Shown here one piece after another: positions 8,644 through 17,180 of a stretch of DNA of 64,000 nt; the first letter of the stretch is position 1; each line of letters starts with the position of its first letter. The position numbers and the translations under genes were made by a program. Under the pieces are notes generated by a model that had not been told where the DNA came from, did no database searches, and worked only from the letters and a program-made list of their open reading frames with translations. The stretch covers positions 1-64,000 of the forward strand of contig JABUFA010000006.1 of NCBI GenBank assembly GCA_013314755.1. The letters are read 5' to 3'. This DNA comes from Chthonomonadia bacterium (GTDB lineage: Bacteria; Armatimonadota; HRBIN16).

Positions 8644-10122
8644 GTGTCCTCACAGGTGTATATCGCCTTTGACCTTGGTGCGGAGAGCGGACGTGCGGTA
8701 GCGGGCGTCTACGATGGGGAGCGTCTGGAACTCCGGACTCTGCATCGTTTCCCCAACACTCCTTTGCGCCTGCCCGATGCGCTGACGTGGAACGTGTTGC
8801 GCCAGTATGCCGAAATCCTGCAGGGCGTCAGCCTGACGGTTCGCGAGTATGGCGAGAGTGTGCGTTCGGTGGGCGTGGATACGTGGGGAGTGGATTTCGG
8901 ACTGCTGGATGCACGCGGCACCCTGCTGACCAACCCGGTGCATTACCGCGATCACCGTACCGACGGCATCATGGAGTCGGTACAGGCGATGGTCGGTGCA
9001 GATACCATCTACGACGCGACCGGCATCCAGTTCATGCCGATTAACACCCTTTACCAGGTGATTGCGGTTCAGCAACAGCATCCCGGTCTGCTGGAGTTAG
9101 CGGACAGGCTCCTGATGATGCCCGACCTGTTCCATTACTGGCTGAGTGGTGCGAAGGTGTGTGAACGCACGATTGCCAGTACCTCGCAGATGATGGACCC
9201 GCGCACGGGGCAATGGGCGATAGACCTGTTGAGGCACGTTGGGCTTCCCACGCACTTCCTGCCGGAGATTGTGCCGCCGGGGACGCCTCTGGGCAAACTG
9301 CGCAGAGCAGTGGCTGAGGAAACCGGTGCGCGCGATGTGGAGGTTATCACGCCTGGCAGTCACGATACCGCCTCGGCGGTGGCGGCAGTGCCCGCATCGC
9401 TGGGTAGCGATTTTGCCTATATCAGCAGTGGCACCTGGTCGCTGATGGGGGTGGAGTTGCCGGAGCCGATGATTAACGCCCACACGCGCACGCTGAACTT
9501 TACCAACGAGGGAGGCGTGAACAATACCATCCGCTTCCTGCGCAATATCATGGGGTTGTGGCTGGTGCAGGAGTGCCGTCGGGCTTACGCGCGCGAGGGA
9601 CAGGAATACAGTTACGAACAGCTCACGCAGATGGCATCGGAGGCTCCCGCCTTCCGTTCGCTGATTGACCCCGACCGACGCGATTTCCTTGCCCCGGCGA
9701 ACATGCTGGAGGCTATCCGCTCGTGTTGTGCTAGCACGGACCAGCCTCTGCCCGAGACGCCCGGACAGTTTGTGCGGTGCTGTCTGGAGAGCCTTGCGCT
9801 GAAGTATCGGTGGGTGCTGGAGCAGCTGGAGTCTCTGCTGGGCAAGCGTTTACAGGTAATCCACGTGGTAGGTGGAGGCACACAGAACCGCCTGCTGTGC
9901 CAGTTCACCGCCGACGCCTGCAACCGAACGGTGATTGCCGGTCCGGTGGAGGCGACTGCTGCGGGCAATGTGCTGTTGCAGATGATTGCGCTGGGCGAGC
10001 TGAAGGGCATCACGGAAGGGCGTGACCTGGTGCGCCGCTCCAGCGAGATTGTGGAGTACACGCCCCAGGACACCGACGCATGGGACGAGGCGTACGGGCG
10101 TTTTGAAGCCTTGCTGGACTAA
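8644..10122 (+). CDS. rhaB: L-rhamnulokinase (FGGY family)
   Basis: A 492-aa carbohydrate kinase of the FGGY family. It should phosphorylate L-rhamnulose at O-1, the second step of L-rhamnose catabolism. The N-terminal phosphate loop is FDLGAESGRAVAG, VGVDTWGVDFGLLD and NPVHYRDHRTDG are rhamnulokinase-like, and the ATP-site motifs SGTWSLMG and HVVGGGTQNRLLCQ lie in the C-terminal half. The GTG at 8644 is chosen because AAGGAGGT ends 9 bases upstream and the domain begins at once. rhaA (L-rhamnose isomerase) is at 36750-38024, far away, so the pathway is not in one operon here. L-fuculokinase is a less likely alternative. Confidence 0.88.
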   Translation: MSSQVYIAFDLGAESGRAVAGVYDGERLELRTLHRFPNTPLRLPDALTWNVLRQYAEILQGVSLTVREYGESVRSVGVDTWGVDFGLLDARGTLLTNPVHYRDHRTDGIMESVQAMVGADTIYDATGIQFMPINTLYQVIAVQQQHPGLLELADRLLMMPDLFHYWLSGAKVCERTIASTSQMMDPRTGQWAIDLLRHVGLPTHFLPEIVPPGTPLGKLRRAVAEETGARDVEVITPGSHDTASAVAAVPASLGSDFAYISSGTWSLMGVELPEPMINAHTRTLNFTNEGGVNNTIRFLRNIMGLWLVQECRRAYAREGQEYSYEQLTQMASEAPAFRSLIDPDRRDFLAPANMLEAIRSCCASTDQPLPETPGQFVRCCLESLALKYRWVLEQLESLLGKRLQVIHVVGGGTQNRLLCQFTADACNRTVIAGPVEATAAGNVLLQMIALGELKGITEGRDLVRRSSEIVEYTPQDTDAWDEAYGRFEALLD

Positions 10123-11066
10123 TCGGTAGAGAGTGTAGGCGGCGCCTCGCCCTTGTGCGCCTGTGACTCCACGGGCGGTCTCAGTATCGAAATCACTACT
10201 GATACGCCGAGCACCAGCCCGATGATGCTCAGTGACCAGCCGATGGGTACTTTGTACCACTCGGAGATGAGCATCTTCGTCCCTACGAACACCAGTACCA
10301 CCGCCAGCCCATAATGCAGGTAGGCGAACATGTTCATGAAGCCAGCCAGCACAAAATAGAGCGCACGCAACCCCAGTATCGCGAAAACGTTGGATGTGTA
10401 AACGATGAAGGGGTCGCGCGAGATAGCGAGGATTGCGGGGATCGAGTCCACCGCGAAAATCAAATCGGTGAACTCCACAAATAACAGCGTGACAAACAAT
10501 GGAGTGGCATACAGCACTGCCTGCTTCCGCACAAAAAAGCGCGCGCCTTCATAGTCGGGAGTGATTCGGAACAGGGTGCGCGCCAGCTTCAGCACGGGAT
10601 TACGCTCGGGATGGAAGGATTTACCGTGCTGTATCGCCATCTTGATACCGGTGAAAACCAGAAACGCACCGAAGAGATAGACCATCCAGTGGAATCGGTT
10701 CAACAGCTCGATGCCTCCGGCGATGAAGATAGCACGCATCACCAGAGCACCGATAATCCCCCAGAATAGAACCCGATGCTGATAGGCAGCGGGAACGCGG
10801 AAATACTGGAATATCATCAGGAAGACGAAGACGTTATCCACGCTCAGGGACTTCTCGATGATGTAGCCGGTGAAGAACTCCAAACCGCTCTGGGTGCCTT
10901 TCCAGTAGAAGACGGCAGCATTGAACGCCAGCGCGAGTGCAATCCATACCAGTGACCACACCAGAGCTTCCTTAAAGCGCACCTCGTGGGCGTGGCGATG
11001 GAACACGCCGAGGTCCAAAGCCAGCATGACAATGACCAGAACGGCAAAAGCTACCCAGAAATACAT
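10119..11066 (-). CDS. TerC-family integral membrane protein, probable Mn2+ exporter
   Basis: A 315-aa polytopic protein of the TerC/Alx (YjbE, YkoY) family. It has acidic membrane motifs such as EKSLSVDNVFVFLMIFQYF (about residues 60-80) and EFTDLIFAVDSIPAILAIS, followed by VYTSNVFAILGLRALYFVL. TerC-family members in several bacteria export manganese, and the upstream yybP-ykoY riboswitch points to this role. The ATG at 11066 is chosen for GGAGGT 9 bases upstream; 14 further in-frame codons upstream run into the riboswitch terminator. The stop codon overlaps the end of rhaB in a tail-to-tail arrangement. The metal specificity is inferred from regulation rather than from the protein alone. 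Confidence 0.9.
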   Translation of the reverse strand: MYFWVAFAVLVIVMLALDLGVFHRHAHEVRFKEALVWSLVWIALALAFNAAVFYWKGTQSGLEFFTGYIIEKSLSVDNVFVFLMIFQYFRVPAAYQHRVLFWGIIGALVMRAIFIAGGIELLNRFHWMVYLFGAFLVFTGIKMAIQHGKSFHPERNPVLKLARTLFRITPDYEGARFFVRKQAVLYATPLFVTLLFVEFTDLIFAVDSIPAILAISRDPFIVYTSNVFAILGLRALYFVLAGFMNMFAYLHYGLAVVLVFVGTKMLISEWYKVPIGWSLSIIGLVLGVSVVISILRPPVESQAHKGEAPPTLSTD

Positions 11067-11093
11067 GCATGTACCTCCATCACAGTTTTCAAC

Positions 11094-11131
11094 AAAAAAG
11101 ACCCCCACCGCCTTTTAGCGATGAAGGTCTT
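11094..11131 (-). terminator. Intrinsic terminator of the manganese riboswitch
   Basis: On the minus strand a 14-bp stem (AAGACCTTCATCGC against GCGGTGGGGGTCTT, with some G-U pairs, loop TAAAAG) runs into six Ts. Its 5' arm includes the 3' strand of the aptamer's closing helix (CCTTC), so aptamer and terminator are mutually exclusive: a classic on-switch layout. Confidence 0.85.
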
Positions 11132-11216
11132 GCGTTTGGTGAGATTGCCGGCTGTTTTGGTACAGCGTACTGACGACAATCTCTCCTGCCCGTTCGGCAG
11201 GTGCTACTCCCCTTCT
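11123..11216 (-). ncRNA. yybP-ykoY manganese riboswitch aptamer
   Basis: Read on the minus strand, this leader begins with the closing strand GAAGG, runs into the family hallmark GGGGAGTAGC, then a GC hairpin (CCTGCC...GGCAGG), then GAGATTG, a variable stem, CAATCTC, GCAAGACCTTC. This is the yybP-ykoY consensus, with L1 and L3 loops that bind Mn2+ between the two coaxial stacks. The closing helix pairs GAAGG (11211-11215) with CCTTC (11123-11127). It lies between a promoter and the TerC-family gene and shares bases with the downstream terminator, so Mn2+ binding should turn the exporter on. Confidence 0.9.
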
Positions 11217-11225
11217 GTTATTGTA

Positions 11226-11255
11226 TACATACCTCATGTGGGGCTTCGATTGCAA
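11226..11255 (-). promoter_or_regulatory. Promoter of the riboswitch-terC transcript
   Basis: On the minus strand TTGCAA (11255-11250) and TATGTA (11231-11226) are 18 bases apart. The implied start, near 11219, would begin the RNA almost exactly at the aptamer's 5' end, which supports the assignment. Confidence 0.5.
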
Positions 11256-11313
11256 GGGGAACATGCCTGTTCGGTAATGGTACTGGTTTTTGATTACAAG
11301 GACAGGATAACTG

Positions 11314-11342
11314 TTGACAGGTCGCGAGATTCCGAATACAAT
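11314..11342 (+). promoter_or_regulatory. Perfect sigma70 promoter pointing at no gene
   Basis: TTGACA (11314-11319), a 17-base spacer and TACAAT (11337-11342) form one of the best promoter matches in the window. It points rightward. Downstream on this strand there is no plausible gene. A transcript from about 11349 would form a stem pairing AAGGGTG near 11363 with CACCCTT near 11421, then run antisense to the 45-codon frame and the two tRNA genes. Confidence 0.6.
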
Positions 11343-11433
11343 AGAGATAATTAGCTTATTGAAAGGGTGCATAGCGGCTAAAGTGTTGTGAAGCTGTATC
11401 CCCGTTGAGGTTGTCCCCACCACCCTTCGCACG

Positions 11434-11571
11434 CTAAGAAGATACATCCTGCAAACCGCTAATTTGCTTCACAGGATGCGTCTGTGCGTCCTCTAAGAGG
11501 AGTTGAACGCTCAGCTGAAAACTGTTTGTGCTTGTGTCAACAGTGCGAATCAGGAGTTCGTGCTGTTTCAT
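11434..11571 (-). CDS. Unrecognised 45-residue protein
   Basis: A short frame of 45 codons starting with ATG, preceded by AAGGAGA at a good distance. The product is soluble-looking, polar and without Cys, beginning MKQHELLIRTVDTST and ending in SGLQDVSS. I do not recognise it. In its favour are the ribosome site and the hairpin that seems to control it; against it are its length and the lack of any known domain. It lies downstream of tRNA-His on the same strand and upstream of the terC riboswitch promoter. Confidence 0.4.
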   Translation of the reverse strand: MKQHELLIRTVDTSTNSFQLSVQLLLEDAQTHPVKQISGLQDVSS

Positions 11572-11572
11572 G

Positions 11573-11602
11573 CTTGTGTCTCCTTTGTCTTGGAAACACA
11601 AG
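11573..11602 (-). promoter_or_regulatory. Hairpin that buries the ribosome site of the 45-residue frame
   Basis: On the minus strand CTTGTGT and ACACAAG (7 bp) form a stem extended, after one mismatch, by TCC pairing with GGA. GGA is the core of the Shine-Dalgarno, and the ATG follows one base after the stem. Such a structure would repress translation until opened by heat, a ribosome or a ligand. Confidence 0.45.
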
Positions 11603-11645
11603 ATGTTGTGGAGGCAAGGGGTAAAAAGTAGCACATATAGCATTA

Positions 11646-11724
11646 TGGGGCGGCTGATGGGATTCGAACCCACGACCTCCTGAGCCACAGTCAGGCGCTC
11701 TGGACCAACTGAGCTACAGCCGCC
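11646..11724 (-). tRNA. tRNA-His (GTG)
   Basis: Cloverleaf with anticodon stem CCTGA/TCAGG around loop CTGTGGC, giving anticodon GTG. The acceptor has the extra 5' G (G-1) opposite C73 typical of tRNA-His. The T arm reads GTGGGTTCGAATCCCAT, and the 3' CCA is encoded. It lies 15 bases from tRNA-Arg and is probably cotranscribed. Confidence 0.95.
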
Positions 11725-11739
11725 ACCAGGGGGAACAGC

Positions 11740-11816
<77 letters not shown>

Positions 11817-11874
11817 AGGATTGCCGCTCTTCCTGCAGAGCCATTATACCGCAAATTGCCCCCGTTCGCAAGCT

Positions 11875-12705
11875 CTACGCGCCGTTGTTGCGATGGTTTG
11901 CAATCTTGTGCGCGTGCGACACAATCTCCGCAAACGACGCCGCCGACAGGCTCGCTCCGCCCACCAGCGCTCCATCAATATGCGGCTGTGCGAGCAGGTC
12001 ATGCGCGTTGTCGGGTTTCACGGAGCCGCCGTACAGCACGCGAAGCCCTTGTGCGTTCTCTTCGCCGCACAGCTCGGTGGCGATGCGCCGGATCAGCGCA
12101 CAGACGCGGTTCGCCTCCGGGGCATCGCATACCTCGCCCGTGCCAATCGCCCACACCGGCTCGTACGCAAACACCAGACAGCCAATCTCGGCGGGGTCAA
12201 GCCCCTGCAGGTCGCGCTTCACCTGAGCGGTAATCACGGCGTCGGTCTGTCCTGCCTGCCGTTCGGCAAGGGTCTCGCCGACGCAGATGATGGGCGTCAG
12301 TCCGTGCAGAAGCGCTGCTTTTACCTTCAGGTTGACGGTGGCGTCGTTTTCGCCAAAGTGGCGCAGGATTTCATCGGTGAAGTCGGGTTCAGGAACGCCA
12401 AACCGCCCTCGCGTCTCGGAGTGACCGATGATGACGTAGCTCACGCCCAGCTCGGTCAGCATCGGCGGGGCAATCTGGCTGGTGTAGGCGCCCTGGTCCT
12501 TCCAGAATACATCCTGCGCTCCCAGTTTAATCTCGGTGCCGCGAAGCGCCTGATGCACCGCATACAGCGCAGTGAAGGGTGGACAGATGCATACCTCGGC
12601 GTTGAGGGCATCCAGATTGCGGTGCTTCAGCTCTTCTACCAAAGCCAGTGACCACGCCACCGTGCCGTGCATCTTCCAGTTACCGGCTATCAGCTGGTCA
12701 GGCAT
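11875..12705 (-). CDS. tpiA: Triosephosphate isomerase
   Basis: It interconverts dihydroxyacetone phosphate and glyceraldehyde 3-phosphate in cytoplasmic glycolysis and gluconeogenesis. The 276-aa product has the N-terminal substrate motif AGNWKMHG (Asn and Lys at about residues 8-10), the catalytic-His region YVIIGHSETR and the catalytic-Glu loop FAYEPVWAIGTG. The phosphate-binding loop LYGGSVKPDN is near the C-terminus. It is slightly longer than the usual 250 residues. It sits 71 bases after the DUF4838 gene; CAGGAGAGGAG is its ribosome site. The usual gap-pgk neighbours are absent. Confidence 0.96.
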   Translation of the reverse strand: MPDQLIAGNWKMHGTVAWSLALVEELKHRNLDALNAEVCICPPFTALYAVHQALRGTEIKLGAQDVFWKDQGAYTSQIAPPMLTELGVSYVIIGHSETRGRFGVPEPDFTDEILRHFGENDATVNLKVKAALLHGLTPIICVGETLAERQAGQTDAVITAQVKRDLQGLDPAEIGCLVFAYEPVWAIGTGEVCDAPEANRVCALIRRIATELCGEENAQGLRVLYGGSVKPDNAHDLLAQPHIDGALVGGASLSAASFAEIVSHAHKIANHRNNGA

Positions 12706-12776
12706 AACTCCTCTCCTGTTTCGTAATGGTCTCGGCTGTATTATTCATCTTCTGCTAAGGAGTATCCTGTTGGCGG

Positions 12777-15700
12777 TCAGGGCAGACCTCCCTCGCGCAC
12801 GAGGTATCGGTGTCGGAACTCCAGCCATTCGCCCGGCGCCAGCGTCTTTGGTTGCGAGAAGAGCTCCAGATTGTAGAACTCGCGGAAGGCGTACAGGTAG
12901 CACTGGCGCACCTGCGCCGGGTCAAACTCGTTGAGGATAACGATGTTGCTGGCGGGGATGCGCACGCCCCACATGCCAACGGGCAGTTCCGTTCCCCTCA
13001 GATAGGTCTCAGAACGCAGGGGATACTCTTTCCAACCACCATCAGCCCCTCTGGCGACCAGACGCAGGTCGGGTTGACCGGCGGACAGACGAAACTGTGG
13101 GTGCGTGCGCAGTACCACGTTCGGCATTGTCCCTGAAGAGCGGTTGGTCAGTCGGGTTTGTATCTCCACCGCCGGTTCGCCAGGCAGGAGGGTGACCGTG
13201 CGCGTTATCTGCAAGCCGTTGGGCAGGTTCGCGGTCAGGGTGGCGCTTCGCCTGTCTTCAGAAACGGTGCATTCGTACTTCTCGCGCCAGCCGGGCGAGG
13301 CGAACTGCTCGCCAGCGTACTCCTCGTATCCGCCGAAGTTCAGGTAGTGCTCCGCCTGATGTCCGTTCTGCACCAGATGCCACTGCAGGGTGCTGCGCCA
13401 CAGGAGGTCTTCCTTCAGCCCCTTATGGTACAGTCGCCATATTCGCCCGCCCAACGAGGGCACGATGTCCGCCAGAAAGTGCGGGCTTTCCAGCCGAATG
13501 ATGTACCGTGCCACCGCTTCGTCGCTCATGGTGCGCAGAGCGTGCTGGTAGGCTTCCTGCGGATTGTTCATCAGCTGTTGCACCTGCGGGCACTCCCACC
13601 AGCGCGAGCGTGTTGGCTCTATGCCTGTAATGGCAGTGAGCGTGTATCGCAGGCGCGGTTCCACCGTCCAGTCGCGCCCGATGGCGTGGGTAACTCTCAA
13701 CAGCTCCGCGATGCGATGGTAGTCCTGAGGTGAGGGCATCTGGCGGGTGTATCCCCGTTCACTGCTATCGGGCACGATGTCCCTGCCCACCTGCAGGTTA
13801 ACGAACAGGTCGGTGAACAGCACTCCCCACTTCTCGCGCCAGATGCGCCGTTTAATCAGCTCGCTCTCTGCCAGCGATTCAGCTCTGGCGAACAGGGGAT
13901 AGATTTGCCCGTCCAGCCAGTCGCGGGTGAACAGCTCGCGGAAGTAACGCTGTCCCGGTCCCGCGTGGCAGTCCATTACGCCCTCGCTCAGCGATTGGAT
14001 GGCGCTTTCATGCAGACGGTGCACATAGTCGCGCATCGGTCGCCACGCTTTGCCATACCATGCTTTGCAGAACTCGTCAATCAGCTGCGGAAGGTTCGCG
14101 TCGGGGTTCCACATCAGGCGGGGCATGACGTAAGAATACAGGTGCACCAGATGCCCATCGGTCAGCCCACAGATGTACACGCCGCGAATGCCCAGCCGTT
14201 TGTAGTATCTCAGGTTCTCAGCAAAGGCGTACAGGGCGGGGTAGGGGTAACCGATGTAGTAGTAGGTGGTGGGATATTCAAAGGTGATGATTCCCTGTGC
14301 GCCCAGCGGGTGAACGGCAATCCACCGCTCGAGGTCGGGAATAACGTTCAGCTTGAGGTTAATCGGGTGCGACCAGGGGCGCGCCTGGCACTCGCTGATG
14401 GCGCAGAAGATAATCAGGTGGTTGGGCAGGGGGCGTTCTTTCACGGGCGGCTTGCGTGTGGACCAGTAAGCCAGCGTGGTGATGAACTTGCCCGGAAAAC
14501 GCCTGGCGACCTCCTGCGCTATCTGGTTGTTGAACCATATCACCGCGTCGGTGAGACTGCCGTGTTCCTCGTACCACGCTTTACAGCGTTCGCACTGGCA
14601 GAACTGCCCGGTGTCGCCATAGTGCACGGGGTAGTATAGCGGGTCGGGGTCGCTTTCGATCCACTTCAGCACCGCCTCGGTCATCGTCTTTTGCAGGTCG
14701 GGGTTGGAGAGGCAGTACTGCTGGAGATGCGCTTCGGTGATGCGTCGCTCGCCGGCAATCTCCGCGAGGTACTCCTTTGGCACGGTATCGGCGGGCAGGA
14801 GAAAGCCCATCGTGTGGTGCCAGAAGCCGCGAGGCGGGATGCCCATCATCTTGGGCAGGTCGATACTGCCTACCCTCGCTTCCCATTCGCCGGGCGACAG
14901 TCCTGCGGTCATCGGGTAGATCCTGCCCCACATGGCACGCCACTCGAAGGCGGGCTTGTCCACGATGTTCAGCGGGGCGCGAATCTCGGCGTCCTTGCGC
15001 TGGGGCACTACCTCCAGCTCGGTGGAGTAGAAACGACAGCCCATCCGCTCCAGAAGGCGATACACCGCATACACCGTGCCTCGATAGCCTCCGCCCCCAG
15101 CCAGCAGGTTGTCCCCCTTCAGGCGCAGGATGAAGCCATCGCTTCCCAGCGGCTCGTATTCGGCGTCTGAGTACAGGGCGCGCTGGCGGGCAGGGTCGCT
15201 TCTACCGACGTACACCACGCCCCGCGTGGGCAGTCCTTCGCCGTTGCTCTGCACAAGGGGTATCTCCCTGCCCGTCATCTCGCGCAGATAGCGCTGGAGC
15301 TCCTGCGCCACAGCCTTCTCTGTAGCGTGCGCCTGCTCATGCACGAAAATCTGACCGATTTTCATCCGTCTGCCTCCCTCCACGAGCCACACTTTGCCCG
15401 AAGCGCGATCCCGTTCCTTTTGCTGGCTGATGGGGCGCGCGCTCAGCCTGATACCGCAGGTGACCTCGCCCTGACTCGCGGACAACTGATACAGCCACCA
15501 GTATATCCGCTCTGGCTGGGGGAAGTCGCGCGAACGCATATCGTAAAACGACGGAGCGATAGAGCCGAGGTTTTCTACCGTGAGTTCCACCTGACGCCCT
15601 GTCAGGGTTAGGCCGCGAACGCCAGAGGCTATCAGCTGCGTTCCAGCCGCCGAGGTCTGCGGCTTCTCTACGGGGAGCACCTGCGGGCGCAGTTGACCGA

Positions 15701-16172
15701 ACAGGCTCTGCAGGCGATACATGCCCCCCGCAAACTCCTCCGGCGGGAACATCACCAGCGCGCACTCCACCGGGCTGGGCTCTATGTCCCGCTGCACCCG
15801 AAGGGTGAACCATATCGTCACGCCGTCCCTTTCCACCGTAGTCTGGTGCTCTATAGTCGCCCGGATGTCGGGGATGTTCTGTCTTACAGTTATAGAATTG
15901 CCTTTAACCTCCACCTGCGCGGTGGGGGCGGTCAGGTTGGCGGCGCTGAAATACGCACCGGTGTAACCGGGTTTGAAGAGGGTTAGCCGGCTCGCGGTGA
16001 CGATGGGGATGTTTCTATAAGTGATTTGTAAGCCCGTTTCTGTCCAGCGGGCGGTGTACTCTCCCTGTCGGATGGAGAAGTCGTCTGCCCCGGCGGCGAG
16101 GCAGGAGAAAAGGAACAGAACCAGAAGGGCCACTATCCTTCGAGATGGTTGCGCGATGCGTGATACATGCAC
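12777..16172 (-). CDS. Large secreted DUF4838 / alpha-glucuronidase-like protein
   Basis: A 1131-aa exported protein. The GTG at 16172 is preferred to an ATG ten codons upstream because GGAGGAG lies directly ahead of it. The signal peptide is RRIVALLVLFLFSCLAAGADD. Residues about 280-400 resemble the GH67 N-terminal alpha-glucuronidase-like fold (KAVAQELQRYLREMTGREIPL, YAVYRLLERMGCRFYSTE). Residues about 420-760 fit DUF4838 (GDTGQFCQCERCKAWYEEHG, FITTLAYWSTRKPP, TFEYPTTYYYIGYPYPALY). A C-terminal region about 880-1131 looks like a beta-sandwich sugar-binding domain. Related proteins are found in polysaccharide-use loci, but the chemistry is not established. The likely role is in plant-glycan breakdown outside the cell or in the periplasm. 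Confidence 0.8.
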   Translation of the reverse strand: MHVSRIAQPSRRIVALLVLFLFSCLAAGADDFSIRQGEYTARWTETGLQITYRNIPIVTASRLTLFKPGYTGAYFSAANLTAPTAQVEVKGNSITVRQNIPDIRATIEHQTTVERDGVTIWFTLRVQRDIEPSPVECALVMFPPEEFAGGMYRLQSLFGQLRPQVLPVEKPQTSAAGTQLIASGVRGLTLTGRQVELTVENLGSIAPSFYDMRSRDFPQPERIYWWLYQLSASQGEVTCGIRLSARPISQQKERDRASGKVWLVEGGRRMKIGQIFVHEQAHATEKAVAQELQRYLREMTGREIPLVQSNGEGLPTRGVVYVGRSDPARQRALYSDAEYEPLGSDGFILRLKGDNLLAGGGGYRGTVYAVYRLLERMGCRFYSTELEVVPQRKDAEIRAPLNIVDKPAFEWRAMWGRIYPMTAGLSPGEWEARVGSIDLPKMMGIPPRGFWHHTMGFLLPADTVPKEYLAEIAGERRITEAHLQQYCLSNPDLQKTMTEAVLKWIESDPDPLYYPVHYGDTGQFCQCERCKAWYEEHGSLTDAVIWFNNQIAQEVARRFPGKFITTLAYWSTRKPPVKERPLPNHLIIFCAISECQARPWSHPINLKLNVIPDLERWIAVHPLGAQGIITFEYPTTYYYIGYPYPALYAFAENLRYYKRLGIRGVYICGLTDGHLVHLYSYVMPRLMWNPDANLPQLIDEFCKAWYGKAWRPMRDYVHRLHESAIQSLSEGVMDCHAGPGQRYFRELFTRDWLDGQIYPLFARAESLAESELIKRRIWREKWGVLFTDLFVNLQVGRDIVPDSSERGYTRQMPSPQDYHRIAELLRVTHAIGRDWTVEPRLRYTLTAITGIEPTRSRWWECPQVQQLMNNPQEAYQHALRTMSDEAVARYIIRLESPHFLADIVPSLGGRIWRLYHKGLKEDLLWRSTLQWHLVQNGHQAEHYLNFGGYEEYAGEQFASPGWREKYECTVSEDRRSATLTANLPNGLQITRTVTLLPGEPAVEIQTRLTNRSSGTMPNVVLRTHPQFRLSAGQPDLRLVARGADGGWKEYPLRSETYLRGTELPVGMWGVRIPASNIVILNEFDPAQVRQCYLYAFREFYNLELFSQPKTLAPGEWLEFRHRYLVREGGLP

Positions 16173-16238
16173 CTGTATGTCTCCTCCTGTGTCCATCTGC
16201 ATGCTGTTTCGATATTTTTCAAGGGAGCCTGTGCTCCT

Positions 16239-17165
16239 TCAGCCCTGTGTCAGAGCGGCTGCCGACCTGCACTGGTGAATCTCAACCGTCACGTGCGCCA
16301 GCTGGGGAAGGTGCGCCAGCCGCTGTCTGTAGCCGTCGGGCGAATCGGGGTTCTCGGCAACCACGCTCAGGATGCAGGCATAGCTGTTTTGCCCGACGCG
16401 CCACACATGCAGGTCGCTGATTCGGGTGTCGCCGTCGGACTCAATTGCCTGCACAATTTGATGGGGCAGGGAGCTGCCGTCACGGTCTAAAAGCACTCCC
16501 ACGCTATCCTTCAACAGCCCATACGTCCAGCGCAATATCATGAACGCGCCCAGTGCGCCGGCGATAGGGTCCAGCCAGTTCCAGCCGAGATGTTTTGCGC
16601 CCAGCAGTGCGACAATCGCAAAGCCCGAGGTCAGCGCGTCTGCCAGCACATGCAGGTATGCCGCGCGCAGGTTCAGGTCGTGATGGTGTTCGTGTGATGC
16701 CTCGTGAGGATGCTCGTGGTGCAGGATGCGCGCGCTCAGCAGGTTCACCGCCAGCCCAATCACCGCTACCAGCAGTGCCTGATTGTAGGCGATGGGGGTT
16801 GGCTGAAGCATCCGTTGAACCGACGCTCCCGCGATCCCTGCACCGATTATCCCCAGCAGGATGGCACTGGTGTATGCGCCCAGAACCTCTATCTTCCAGG
16901 TGCCGAAGGCAAAACGCTGGTCGTGGCGATATCGTCGTGCCAGCACATAAGCCAGCCACGAGATTGCCAGCGCACTGGTATGGGTGCTCATGTGCCAGCC
17001 GTCTGCCAGCAACGCCATCGAGCCGTATACCATACCCGCGACGATTTCCGCTACCATCGTGGCGAAGGTCAGCGCAACCACCAGTATCGTCCTGCGTTCG
17101 GCGGCGTGTTTGGCGGGGTTGAAGTGATGGTGATGTTGCCAGCGCGACAGATGCGAGTGGTGCAT
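16239..17165 (-). CDS. CDF-family cation efflux protein, DmeF-like
   Basis: A 308-aa cation diffusion facilitator that exports divalent metal by proton antiport across the inner membrane. The N-terminus is His-rich (MHHSHLSRWQHHHHF), and another His cluster (HHEHPHEASHEHHH, mid-protein) lies in the loop between helices 4 and 5. Six helices are visible. The metal site is formed by ADGWHMSTH in helix 2 and HVLADALTS in helix 5. The ADGWHM signature resembles the DmeF Co2+/Ni2+ subgroup more than zinc exporters, but specificity is inferred. Its start lies 15 bases after the dehydrogenase stop codon. Confidence 0.88.
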   Translation of the reverse strand: MHHSHLSRWQHHHHFNPAKHAAERRTILVVALTFATMVAEIVAGMVYGSMALLADGWHMSTHTSALAISWLAYVLARRYRHDQRFAFGTWKIEVLGAYTSAILLGIIGAGIAGASVQRMLQPTPIAYNQALLVAVIGLAVNLLSARILHHEHPHEASHEHHHDLNLRAAYLHVLADALTSGFAIVALLGAKHLGWNWLDPIAGALGAFMILRWTYGLLKDSVGVLLDRDGSSLPHQIVQAIESDGDTRISDLHVWRVGQNSYACILSVVAENPDSPDGYRQRLAHLPQLAHVTVEIHQCRSAAALTQG

Positions 17166-17180
17166 TGCCTCCCTGCTCCC

